Under the pieces are notes generated by a model that did not search any database, was not told the DNA's origin, and saw nothing but the letters and a program-made list of their open reading frames with translations. DNA of 64,000 bases from Paenibacillus sp. 1781tsa1 (lineage in GTDB: Bacteria; Bacillota; Bacilli; Paenibacillales; Paenibacillaceae). The position numbers and the translations under genes were made by a program. The stretch spans positions 1,798,001-1,862,000 of the forward strand of contig NZ_JAMYWY010000001.1 in assembly GCF_024159265.1 (NCBI RefSeq). The letters run 5' to 3'. Below are positions 1-7,452 of this stretch, piece by piece. Positions within the stretch are counted from its first letter, which is position 1. Every line of letters starts with the position of its first letter.

Positions 1-240
1 TTTTTACTTAAAAAGCCACATGAATCCATGTATGATAGATATCCGATTTTAGTATGTCCCTGGTGTGGGGATGAAGAATGTGGGTTTATTTCTGTGAAGA
101 TTGATAGAGAAGATGATGTGGTGATCTGGAGAGATTTCATATTGAATGACAAGAAACTGCAGGTGGGCCCATTCTTTTTTGATTGGGATAGTTATAAATA
201 TGCCATTGAAAATACGTTTGGTACGGCGGGAATTCAGTAA
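1..240 (+). CDS. Hypothetical protein with Cys knuckle (5' end probably outside window)
   Basis: The reading frame is open from the first base. The first ATG, at 28, has no Shine-Dalgarno sequence, so the true start is probably upstream of the window. From that ATG the 70-residue tail carries CPWCGDEECG (residues 10-19), a Cys-rich knuckle that could bind zinc, followed by a soluble acidic and aromatic region ending in GTAGIQ. No family recognised and no function assigned. Confidence 0.5.
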   Translation, partial: FLLKKPHESMYDRYPILVCPWCGDEECGFISVKIDREDDVVIWRDFILNDKKLQVGPFFFDWDSYKYAIENTFGTAGIQ

Positions 241-372
241 GGGAAAATAGTGATATCCCTAAACATATCGAAATTATATTAAAAGTCCTAGGCACCATTA
301 TGGTGATCCTGGGGTTTATATGGTTTTGGTTTTCAGAAGAGTTTTACAATTTAGTTTTTTGACAGCAAGGAG

Positions 373-600
373 TTGGACACCATTTTCGAATTTATCTGGG
401 CTATAGTGATCTCAATTATAAGTATTATTGTAGTTCTTATCTTTGCGGCAATCATACGGTATGCCGTAGATTCATCCAAAACATCGAAAAAGTTGGACGC
501 ATTAATTAAAGAAGTACACTATCTTAAAACTGAAATCAAAAAACAGCAACACCATAAGCAGCAAGATGATCGCAAGCATATAATTGATGAGAAAGTATAG
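373..600 (+). CDS. Small membrane protein with C-terminal coiled coil
   Basis: 75 residues. A single strongly hydrophobic segment (about residues 5-30) is followed by a charged, heptad-like tail rich in Lys, Gln and His, which suggests a membrane anchor plus cytoplasmic coiled coil. The start is uncertain: AAGGAG (367-372) abuts the TTG at 373 with no spacer, which is too close for normal initiation. The real start may be a later weak codon, or the leader may have lost a few bases. Just upstream, 300-362 encodes a 20-residue hydrophobic ORF ending at TGA, possibly a leader or a remnant. Confidence 0.4.
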   Translation: MDTIFEFIWAIVISIISIIVVLIFAAIIRYAVDSSKTSKKLDALIKEVHYLKTEIKKQQHHKQQDDRKHIIDEKV

Positions 601-660
601 GGAAATAATTTTAGATCAGAGGCGAGAGATCCAATAATATGTTCTCGGAAAGGAACAGAC

Positions 661-1209
661 ATGCTGAAAGCAAATGGGAATGTACAAGCTGTTTTTATAG
701 ACAGAGATGGAACCATCGGTGGTACAGGACATTTTATTCATCCGAGAGATTTCAGATTATACCCCAATGCTCAAGAAGCCATTATGTGTTTGAAACGAGA
801 AGGAATTATGGTACTGGCGTTTACGAATCAATATCGAATCTCACGTGGAGAAGCAAGTGTTCAGGATTTTGAAGCGCAATTTCGCGAGTATGGATTCGAT
901 CATTCCTATATATGTCCACATGAGCAAGAATGCAGTTGCCGAAAGCCGAAACCCGGAATGTTACTGCAAGCTTCCGAGGAACACGGTCTGGATTTATCCA
1001 AATGCATCGTTATTGGAGATGTGGGAGATACAGACATGCTTGCTGCCCATGCCGTAGGAGCGACCAAGATCATGGTGAGAACAGGCTGGGGAGAGTCTTC
1101 ATTAACGAAATTCAGAGACAAATGGGCGGAGACCGAACCTGATTATATCGCAGAGGATATTTGGGATGCCGTACAGTGGATCATTCATGGAAAGGAATTT
1201 AGAAAATAA
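661..1209 (+). CDS. HAD-IIIA phosphatase, GmhB-like
   Basis: 182 residues. Motif I is FIDRDGT (nucleophile Asp14, acid/base Asp16). A CPHEQECSCRKPKPGM segment resembles the zinc-binding loop of heptose-1,7-bisphosphate phosphatases, and the last motif is VIGDVGDTDMLAA. The family removes phosphate from sugar phosphates or histidinol phosphate; the substrate here cannot be told. AAAGGA (649-654) lies 6 nt before the ATG. The broken Nudix gene follows after 20 nt, probably in the same transcript. No heptose pathway genes are nearby, so a general sugar-phosphate or repair role is equally likely. Confidence 0.75.
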   Translation: MLKANGNVQAVFIDRDGTIGGTGHFIHPRDFRLYPNAQEAIMCLKREGIMVLAFTNQYRISRGEASVQDFEAQFREYGFDHSYICPHEQECSCRKPKPGMLLQASEEHGLDLSKCIVIGDVGDTDMLAAHAVGATKIMVRTGWGESSLTKFRDKWAETEPDYIAEDIWDAVQWIIHGKEFRK

Positions 1210-1229
1210 AAGACAGGAGGTAGACCTGT

Positions 1230-1701
1230 ATGGGCATGTCAGACTATTACAAAAACCTCAGGGGAAAGATCGGCAATGAGCTTATTTTTATGCCGGGTGT
1301 CGCTGGGATTATTCGAAATGAACAAGGGGAGATCCTGTTCGGTCGTAAACATAACGAATCAACCTGGGGGTTAATTGCTGGAGCCATCGAGCTTGGTGAC
1401 ACCAGCGCAAGCGATGGCGAGAGAGGCACTGGAAGAGACAGGTCTGGTCGTTGGACCCGAGAAGATTATCGGAGTATACGGAGGTGAAGCGAGACGGTTT
1501 ACATACCGTAACGGTCATCAGGTCGAATATTTGACTATCGTATTTGAATGCAGGATCCAATCTGGGCAACTCACGCCCGATAATGAAGAGATGAAGGATC
1601 TGCAGTTTTTCCCCGAGGATCAGCTTCCAACCATGGCAAACCAGTATCCGGATTATATTTTTAGCTCCAAACAAGAAGAACGAGCCCATTTTGAAAGATA
1701 A
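1230..1701 (+). pseudogene. Nudix hydrolase broken by a 2-nt deletion inside the Nudix box
   Basis: Frame 1 (1230-) encodes the N-terminal half up to GAIELG (codon GGT at 1395-1397). The frame starting at aca (1399) continues with TPAQAMAREALEETGL and the C-terminal half to 1701. Restoring two bases between 1398 and 1399 gives GAIELG-E-TPAQAMAREALEETGL, a perfect GX5EX7REUXEEXGU Nudix signature, in a 157-residue protein. As written, frame 1 stops at 1487 without the catalytic helix, so the product would be inactive. AGGAGG precedes the ATG. Either a recent pseudogene or an assembly error. Confidence 0.8.
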
Positions 1702-1779
1702 CTTCCTGTGCAATTGGAATCTAACCTCACCTTATGTCTATCAAATGAATCAAGATCCTAGTTATATGAGGAGAACTAT

Positions 1780-2643
1780 ATGTTAATCAATCCAACGGTA
1801 AATGAGATCAATAACTTATTCAAGATACATCATATCAACGAAGTGATCACTGAAATTCAACGTTTGTCAGGTACCACCGCTGGATGTGTTTATCGGTTGA
1901 GTACAAGTCTGAATAAGCATTATATTCTGAAATCAGATGAACCCGAACAGATTCACATCGCCCAGCAGTTTTTGGAGACGTATAAGAATTCTTCGTTATT
2001 GCCTGAAGTTTTGTTGACTGCTCAGGACCACACTTATCTAATTTACTCCTATATTGAAGGCACAACCCATTTCAACCGTGGACTGAAGAAAGAATGGTTA
2101 ACTCGTCTGGTGAAAGAGCTGTTCAATACCTATGTGCGTTCTACAGATACGAAATCATGGGGCAGAATGGAGTTCTCGCAGAGGACATGGAAAGAATTCA
2201 ATCAGATTAGCATTCATGAAGCGAAGATGAATATCGGAAGTATTTTAACGACAGATGATTATCATCTGGTTCAATCCAAAGTGGATCGCCTGTTTCTCGA
2301 GGAAGAAGAGAAGTTTCTTTTGCATGGCGATACGGGGGTTCATAATTTTGTATACAATCAAAATGCACTCATCGGCGTTATTGACCCTTCTCCAATGGTT
2401 GGACCTATTCTCTATGATTTCTTGTATGCTTTTAGCTCCTCGCCGGATGATATCAACACCGAAACCTTATTTGCTGCGTTTGAACTTCTGGAACAGGTGG
2501 AAATGGACAAATCCAGATTGATCGAGGAAGCTCTGGTTCATCTCTATTGCCGAATTGGGCTGAGTAACAAACATCATCCTGATGATCTGCCTGAATACTT
2601 GAAGGCATGGGATGGATGGAAGCGATTATGTGAGGAACTCTGA
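1780..2643 (+). CDS. Aminoglycoside phosphotransferase (APH)-family kinase
   Basis: 287 residues with the protein-kinase-like fold of the APH/choline kinase superfamily. The catalytic loop is LLHGDTGVHNFVY (Asp as base, Asn for Mg) and is followed by GVIDPSPMVGP, the DxD/DFG-like metal-binding segment. The N-terminal half contains a YRLSTSLNKHYILK strand that fits the nucleotide-lysine motif. A GAGGAG site lies upstream of the ATG. Many Bacillota paralogues act on unknown small molecules, so resistance to aminoglycosides should not be assumed. Confidence 0.75.
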   Translation: MLINPTVNEINNLFKIHHINEVITEIQRLSGTTAGCVYRLSTSLNKHYILKSDEPEQIHIAQQFLETYKNSSLLPEVLLTAQDHTYLIYSYIEGTTHFNRGLKKEWLTRLVKELFNTYVRSTDTKSWGRMEFSQRTWKEFNQISIHEAKMNIGSILTTDDYHLVQSKVDRLFLEEEEKFLLHGDTGVHNFVYNQNALIGVIDPSPMVGPILYDFLYAFSSSPDDINTETLFAAFELLEQVEMDKSRLIEEALVHLYCRIGLSNKHHPDDLPEYLKAWDGWKRLCEEL

Positions 2644-2978
2644 ACAAGCAAAGTTTCTACAGCTATCACGGAATGCCTTAGTTCAGACTAAACGATATCG
2701 TATCGGATCAAGGAAAAGGTGGCAAGTGCGCCATACGTGTGTATCCGCCTACAAGGAACAATTGAATTTTGATCAAGCCCGGGCACTCTATGACACCCAA
2801 CGATTGAAGTAAGTGAAACAACCCCAGCATCTCCAGGTTCTTTTCCTCCGTATTTCTGCTTTCACCGATCTTCTCGGCATATCTCCTCTAATCGTTACTT
2901 CCCAGTACTGAAGCGTGTGTTATGTCCTGCATTTGTTGAAAATAGTGATCAGTTGAATTATTTTTTTGAAATTTGTGC
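2644..2978 (+). other. Gene-free stretch with coding-like remnant
   Basis: About 335 nt without an intact gene. Positions 2643-2812 are open in one frame (reading ...QLNFDQARALYDTQRLK) and, over 2684-2770, also coding-like in another (...SDQGKGGKCAIRVYPP...). There is no start codon with a ribosome binding site. It looks like the decayed end of a gene, but I do not recognise the family. The remainder (2815-2975) shows no clear structure. Confidence 0.3.
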
Positions 2979-3009
2979 TTGCCTTAATGTGAACATGAAG
3001 CTTTAGGAT
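2979..3009 (+). promoter_or_regulatory. MerR-type promoter with 19-bp spacer and dyad operator
   Basis: The -35 TTGCCT (2979-2984) and -10 TAGGAT (3004-3009) are separated by 19 bp, the over-long spacer typical of promoters activated by MerR regulators. The spacer holds the imperfect dyad CTTAATGT-GA-ACATGAAG (2983-3000). It sits about 55 nt before the MerR gene, so the merR-aldo/keto reductase pair is probably autoregulated from here. Confidence 0.7.
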
Positions 3010-3064
3010 GTAAAAGAACCGGCCAAATGCATCCAAAAATGAACATAAAGGAGGAGTCAGCATT

Positions 3065-3481
3065 ATGGCTTTTTCGATAAAAGAAGCTTCGGAGCGGCTG
3101 GGTTGTCCTGCACATAAAATTCGTTATTACGAGAAGGAGGGACTACTCCCTTACATTAGGCGGGATCAACATGGAAATCGGATGTTCGAGGAAGAACATT
3201 TGGATTGGATGAGATTGATGTCTTGTTTCCGGGCAACGGGTATGAAGGTATCTACATTGAAACATATGGTTAGTCTGGCGCTGGATGGTGATTCAACAAT
3301 TCCACAACGGAAAGCGATACTTCACGAATATAAAGAGGAATTACATCGCCGCCAAAGTGAAATTGCCGAGGCACTTGCAGCGGTGGATAACAAATTGACG
3401 ATCTATGAAGACATAGAGACAGGAAAGCTTCCTTCAGAAAGCAAGCTGCTAGACCAAATGGAAAGCATCGGCAAAGACTAG
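3065..3481 (+). CDS. MerR-family transcriptional regulator (AdhR-like)
   Basis: 138 residues. The N-terminal winged helix-turn-helix is typical of the family (IKEASERLGCPAHKIRYYEK, then the wing around RRDQHGNRMF). It is followed by a dimerisation helix rich in Glu and Arg. It resembles AdhR/YraB-like regulators that sense aldehyde or electrophile stress, often through a Cys; candidate cysteines occur at Cys14 and in the MSCF segment. GGAGGA precedes the ATG. It lies 30 nt before an aldo/keto reductase gene, the expected target. Confidence 0.8.
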   Translation: MAFSIKEASERLGCPAHKIRYYEKEGLLPYIRRDQHGNRMFEEEHLDWMRLMSCFRATGMKVSTLKHMVSLALDGDSTIPQRKAILHEYKEELHRRQSEIAEALAAVDNKLTIYEDIETGKLPSESKLLDQMESIGKD

Positions 3482-3511
3482 ACTAATACTAACGGACGGA
3501 GAGATGGAGAA

Positions 3512-4483
3512 ATGAAGCAAAGAGTGCTGGGAAATAGCGATATCGTCGTATCTTCGATTGGATTGGGAATAATGGGCATGTCTCCAGGGATGTACGGAGA
3601 AACCAATGATGAGGAGTCAATAAAGACCATCCATCATGCGCTGGAGATTGGCGTTACACTGCTAGATACAGCTGACGTGTATGGTAATGGTCATAATGAA
3701 GAACTACTGGGGAAAGCGCTGAAGGGTCGTCGCGATCAGGCGATTATTGCTACCAAATTTGCGTACACCCCGAACTATGAGACGTTGAATGGTCATCCAG
3801 ATTACGTGAAAAAGGCTGTAGAAGCAAGTCTTCACCGGCTGGACACCGACTATATTGATCTGTACTACCAACACAGGGTAGATCCTCAGATTCCGATTGA
3901 GGAAACTGTCGGCGCAATGGCTGATTTGGTTAAAGAGGGGAAAGTCCGCTGCCTTGGCTTGTCGGAAGCATCGGCTTCCACTTTACGCCGGGCACACGCC
4001 GTTCATCCGATTTCTGCGTTGCAGAGCGAATATTCCCTGTGGAGCCGGGATATTGAGGACGAGATTCTGCCTACTGCGAGAGAACTGAATATTACACATG
4101 TTGCATACAGTCCATTAAGCAGAGGATTTATCTCAGGTGAGATACGGAAATTCGAAGATTTGCATGTTAATGATCTGCGCAGATATATGCCGAGGTTCCA
4201 AGGAGAAAATTTTGCCAAAAATATAGAAGTTGTGGATAAAATCAAAGAGATCGCGATGGAGAAGGAGTGTACTCCTGCACAATTGGCTTTAGCCTGGACA
4301 ATAGCTAATAACGCACTGCCGATTCCGGGAACGAAACGAATCAACTATTTGGAGGAAAATGCGAACGCTGTAACAATTGAACTGACACCCGATGACTTAG
4401 CTCGCATTGAAAAGGTAAGTCCTCAAAATGAGGTTCATGGAACACGTTATATGAAAGAAATGATGACACAGCTTAACGGGTAA
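3512..4483 (+). CDS. Aldo/keto reductase
   Basis: 323 residues, NAD(P)H-dependent TIM-barrel oxidoreductase. The catalytic tetrad is visible as LLDTADVYG (Asp, Tyr), ATKF (Lys) and YYQHRVD (His). The C-terminal cofactor-binding segment [13 protein letters not shown] is typical of the AKR13-like group (YhdN/IolS relatives). It probably reduces reactive aldehydes or ketones and is co-transcribed with the upstream MerR regulator. The start ATG is preceded by GGAGAGATGGAGA. Confidence 0.85.
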   Translation: MKQRVLGNSDIVVSSIGLGIMGMSPGMYGETNDEESIKTIHHALEIGVTLLDTADVYGNGHNEELLGKALKGRRDQAIIATKFAYTPNYETLNGHPDYVKKAVEASLHRLDTDYIDLYYQHRVDPQIPIEETVGAMADLVKEGKVRCLGLSEASASTLRRAHAVHPISALQSEYSLWSRDIEDEILPTARELNITHVAYSPLSRGFISGEIRKFEDLHVNDLRRYMPRFQGENFAKNIEVVDKIKEIAMEKECTPAQLALAWTIANNALPIPGTKRINYLEENANAVTIELTPDDLARIEKVSPQNEVHGTRYMKEMMTQLNG

Positions 4484-4544
4484 ATCATGTGGGTGTAACT
4501 TGTTATCCGCAGCGAAATAGTTGCTCAGTAAAATACAAATATGG

Positions 4545-4588
4545 AATACAAAAGAGACTCTCCTTTAGTGAAAGTCTCTATTTGTATT
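4545..4588. terminator. Bidirectional intrinsic terminator
   Basis: AATACAAAAGAGACT (4545-4559) pairs with AGTCTCTATTTGTATT (4573-4588) over a 13-nt loop. A-rich and T-rich flanks allow it to work on both strands. It lies between the reductase and the convergent lipoprotein gene. Confidence 0.7.
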
Positions 4589-4729
4589 CATCTCCAATCG
4601 TTCTTCATTTATTTCAGAGATAACTTATATACAAAAATAATGGAGTCCCACTTAAGATAATAGTTATTGGGGTAGGGCGGTTCCTTTATCAAAAAAATAT
4701 TTTCGTTAATTAAATGATTTAAATCGATC

Positions 4730-5158
4730 TTACTCGTTCGTAATATTTATTGTCTTATCTGTAATAGTCTTACCGTCACTCCCTAATGCTTGAACAGTCA
4801 TGTGGTGATGCACAGACTTACCCGCAATATTCCAAGTTATTTTCCAACCATCGTTCTCATTGGTATCGTATCCGATCAGTTCTCTTTCTCCCCAAGTCTC
4901 TGTTCCTGTTGGAACGGCCCAGAAAAGAAGTGTTTCCGCGTTGGTCGCCTCTACTGTGATATTTATCTCTGTGCTATCAGTAGGAAGTATAATCCAACCT
5001 TCTTTTTCGGGAAAGTTAGTCTCAACATTCGTAATAATGGGCAAAGCTTCATTTGTTAGGATAACTTCAGTATCATGATTTTCAGCAGGAGCTTCTGAAG
5101 CACAGGCTGTGAGAAGAAGGAAGAGCAGAAGAGACGGGAAAAATGGTCTATTTGTCAT
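4730..5158 (-). CDS. Predicted lipoprotein
   Basis: 142 residues with a short basic N-terminus, a hydrophobic core and the lipobox LTAC, so it should be lipid-anchored outside the membrane after cleavage by signal peptidase II. The mature part is acidic and looks like an Ig-like beta sandwich (NITVEATNAETLLFWAVPTG). No known family recognised. It lies 15 nt downstream of a 54-residue membrane microprotein on the same strand, probably in one operon. Confidence 0.7.
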   Translation of the reverse strand: MTNRPFFPSLLLFLLLTACASEAPAENHDTEVILTNEALPIITNVETNFPEKEGWIILPTDSTEINITVEATNAETLLFWAVPTGTETWGERELIGYDTNENDGWKITWNIAGKSVHHHMTVQALGSDGKTITDKTINITNE

Positions 5159-5173
5159 GATTATTACCCCTTT

Positions 5174-5338
5174 CTATTCCTTCAAAGTAATTCTGTCGCA
5201 GTCGGTTTGACAATTATATATACCATTGATGATGATGTTTTGTAGTCTATTGTTTTCTCTTAGCTCCTGGTAGTTAAGAAATAGAAGAAGCGTTACCAGT
5301 ACAAGGATCACTGAAATGAACTTACGGAAGTTTCCCAT
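5174..5338 (-). CDS. 54-residue membrane microprotein
   Basis: Starts MGNFRKFISVILVLV: a basic N-terminus, one transmembrane segment (about residues 6-22), then a short polar tail with NCQTDCDR that carries two cysteines. A strong GAGGAGG lies about 12 nt before the ATG on the minus strand, which supports real translation. It is followed after 15 nt by the lipoprotein gene. Function unknown; it could be a partner of that lipoprotein. Confidence 0.6.
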   Translation of the reverse strand: MGNFRKFISVILVLVTLLLFLNYQELRENNRLQNIIINGIYNCQTDCDRITLKE

Positions 5339-5453
5339 GAGTAGATATAACCTCCTCGTTATATTAAGAAAATGACGGTGTAAAACCGGTTAATTCGATA
5401 ATGCTATGTGTATTACATAACACCTGAAAGGCATTAAAGTTACGTGGAAAATG

Positions 5454-5494
5454 AAAACAGGACTATTCCACTACCGGGAATAAGTCCTGTTTTT
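5454..5494. terminator. Bidirectional terminator after czcD-like gene
   Basis: AAAACAGGACTATTCC pairs with GGGAATAAGTCCTGTTTTT. It ends the minus-strand CDF transporter transcript just before the microprotein promoter region. Confidence 0.7.
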
Positions 5495-5511
5495 ATTTAC
5501 AGCTATTCATC

Positions 5512-6483
5512 TTAATGGTGATGATGCGCGTGGGCATCAGGTGCGTCGCCTTTGACAGTGCATAGTACCGAGGTGTCATGCAGATGTTTCTCAGACTCCA
5601 CTTGGAGCGTTACATGTTTGATTTCTTTATGCTCCAGCATATGTTCAATCTTCTGAACCAGGGTCTCGGATGCATACACATCCATCGTTCCATCTACGAC
5701 GATATGAGCAGTCAGTGCGTTCAGGTTACTCGTAATGGACCAGACATGCACATCGTGTACGCCTTTGACACCATCCACTTGTTTGATGGTCTGCACCAGC
5801 TCATTCACATCCACATTGGCCGGAGTACCTTCCATCAAGATATGCAGAGATGATTTGGTGACATAGAACCCACTACGCAATACCAGTGCCGCGACAATGA
5901 CACTCGCCAGTGGATCGGCCCAACCCCAGCCAAAGAACATCATCAGCAATGCCGCAGCAATGGCTCCAACCGATCCCAGCATGTCACTGATGACATGCAG
6001 ATAAGCACCGCGCATGTTCAGGTTATTCTCCGTATCGCTACCACGCATCATGATCCAGGCTACCAGAATATTGACGAGCAATCCGATGACGCTGATGATT
6101 AACATGCCTACGGTTGCGACTTCTGGCGGGTTAATGAATCGACCAATGGCTTCGTAGAAAATGTAGAGCGCAATGGCGATTAACGTAATTCCGTTTAACG
6201 TGGCAGCCAGAATTTCAAATCTTCTGTATCCGTATGTTTTGCCGGTATTCACGGCTTTTTCACCAAACGTGAACGCCAGCAAAGCGATCCCGAGTGCAAT
6301 GGAGTCGGACAACATATGGCCTGCATCCGAAATAAGTGCGAGACTGTTGGTAATAAATCCACCAATGGCTTCAACGATCATATAGACGGTAATAATAATG
6401 AAGGAAAACAATAATACTTTTTTGTTATTGGTGGTGTGAGCGTGATCGTGCCCATGGTTATGACTGTGTTGATGTCCAGACAT
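5512..6483 (-). CDS. czcD: Cation diffusion facilitator (Zn/Cd/Co exporter, CzcD type)
   Basis: 323 residues. A His-rich N-terminus (HQHSHNHGHDHAH) and C-terminus (HAHHHH) flank six transmembrane segments. The transport-site motifs SDAGHMLSD (helix 2) and HVISDMLGS (helix 5) supply the HxxxD/DxxxD zinc ligands. A cytoplasmic dimerisation domain follows. It exchanges cytosolic zinc, cadmium or cobalt for H+ or K+. AAAGGAGAG precedes the ATG. A perfect promoter with a palindromic operator lies 120-160 nt upstream, implying metal-responsive repression. No regulator gene is adjacent. Confidence 0.9.
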   Translation of the reverse strand: MSGHQHSHNHGHDHAHTTNNKKVLLFSFIIITVYMIVEAIGGFITNSLALISDAGHMLSDSIALGIALLAFTFGEKAVNTGKTYGYRRFEILAATLNGITLIAIALYIFYEAIGRFINPPEVATVGMLIISVIGLLVNILVAWIMMRGSDTENNLNMRGAYLHVISDMLGSVGAIAAALLMMFFGWGWADPLASVIVAALVLRSGFYVTKSSLHILMEGTPANVDVNELVQTIKQVDGVKGVHDVHVWSITSNLNALTAHIVVDGTMDVYASETLVQKIEHMLEHKEIKHVTLQVESEKHLHDTSVLCTVKGDAPDAHAHHHH

Positions 6484-6583
6484 ATTAAATCCTCTCCTTT
6501 GGAGCGAAGCTCCGTTATGTAATATGATTTCTAGTGTGGCTATAAATGAATCTTTAGCAAAGGTTACTCACTAACAAATGAAT

Positions 6584-6603
6584 ATATGAGCGTTCGTTCA
6601 TAT
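6584..6603 (-). promoter_or_regulatory. Palindromic operator for the CDF gene
   Basis: ATATGAGCGTTCGTTCATAT is a near-perfect inverted repeat (8 of 10 paired positions) placed directly downstream of the -10 box of the czcD-like promoter. Its form fits both ArsR/SmtB (CzrA-like) metal repressor sites and TetR-family sites; the sequence alone does not decide between them. Confidence 0.6.
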
Positions 6604-6614
6604 GTTATGGTTTT

Positions 6615-6643
6615 ATTATAGTTGCGCCTCATAGTAGTGTCAA
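6615..6643 (-). promoter_or_regulatory. Consensus sigma-A promoter for czcD-like gene
   Basis: On the minus strand TTGACA (6643-6638) and TATAAT (6620-6615) are separated by exactly 17 bp. Such a perfect promoter normally needs a repressor, which fits the palindrome just downstream. Confidence 0.85.
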
Positions 6644-6774
6644 CCAGATTTAAGGAAATGTAAACATACCAAGGTATCTCCATGCACGTGCTGGCGAATG
6701 AGATTGCTTTTGTGCTACCATCTGTGCAGGATCATAGTGAGATGTTCTCGCTACATAGAAGGGCGGATAACGAT

Positions 6775-7452
6775 ATGAAACATCTGCTGCTGGCAGACGA
6801 TGATGCGAATATTCGAGCACTCCTGCGGCATGTCATGACCAAGGAAGGCTATCGGGTTCATGAAGCGCAGGACGGACTGGAAGCAGTCAAACTGATGCAA
6901 GAAACACCGATCGATCTGGCAATCTTAGATGTGATGATGCCAGGCATGGACGGATTGGAGTTATGTGATTACATTCGGCAGCATTATGATATTCCAATTA
7001 TGTTGCTGACGGCACGAGATCAGCTATCTGACAAGCGAGACGGTTATCTGAAAGGAACGGATGAATATGTGACCAAGCCGTTTGAACCGGAAGAATTAGT
7101 CTATCGGGTAAAGGCGTTATTTCGTCGGTACCATCGCACATCCAGCGATATCATCCGCATGAATCGAATCGTCATTGACCGTAATAATGTGGAGGTTACG
7201 GACGGGCAATCCATTCTATTTTTACCAATGAAGGAATTTGAATTACTCTCACAGCTTGCCCAGTTTCCGGGACGTTTGTTCTCTCGGGATGAACTCATTC
7301 GACTTGTCTGGGGAGCAGATTACGAAGGAGATGACCGCACTGTTGATGTACACATCAAGCGGTTGCGCGATCGATTTGCCGATTATACGGAGGATTTCGT
7401 CATCCAAACGGTCCGGGGCATTGGTTACAAGATGGAGGTGAAAGCACCTTGA
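6775..7452 (+). CDS. hssR: Haem-response regulator HssR
   Basis: 225 residues from the ATG at 6775; an upstream in-frame ATG at 6682 would add 31 residues before the receiver domain and looks wrong. Receiver domain with acidic pair DDD (8-10), phospho-acceptor Asp52 in LDVMMPGMDG, then TARD and KPF. The C-terminus is an OmpR/PhoB winged helix with DYEGDDRTVDVHIKRLR, closely resembling staphylococcal HssR. It should bind the direct repeat before hrtB and activate haem efflux. The kinase gene overlaps by 4 nt. Confidence 0.8.
   Translation: MKHLLLADDDANIRALLRHVMTKEGYRVHEAQDGLEAVKLMQETPIDLAILDVMMPGMDGLELCDYIRQHYDIPIMLLTARDQLSDKRDGYLKGTDEYVTKPFEPEELVYRVKALFRRYHRTSSDIIRMNRIVIDRNNVEVTDGQSILFLPMKEFELLSQLAQFPGRLFSRDELIRLVWGADYEGDDRTVDVHIKRLRDRFADYTEDFVIQTVRGIGYKMEVKAP

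Noticed and set aside
6682-6774. Upstream extension of HssR
   Set aside because: It would add 31 residues before the receiver domain that the family lacks; the ATG at 6775 starts the fold directly.
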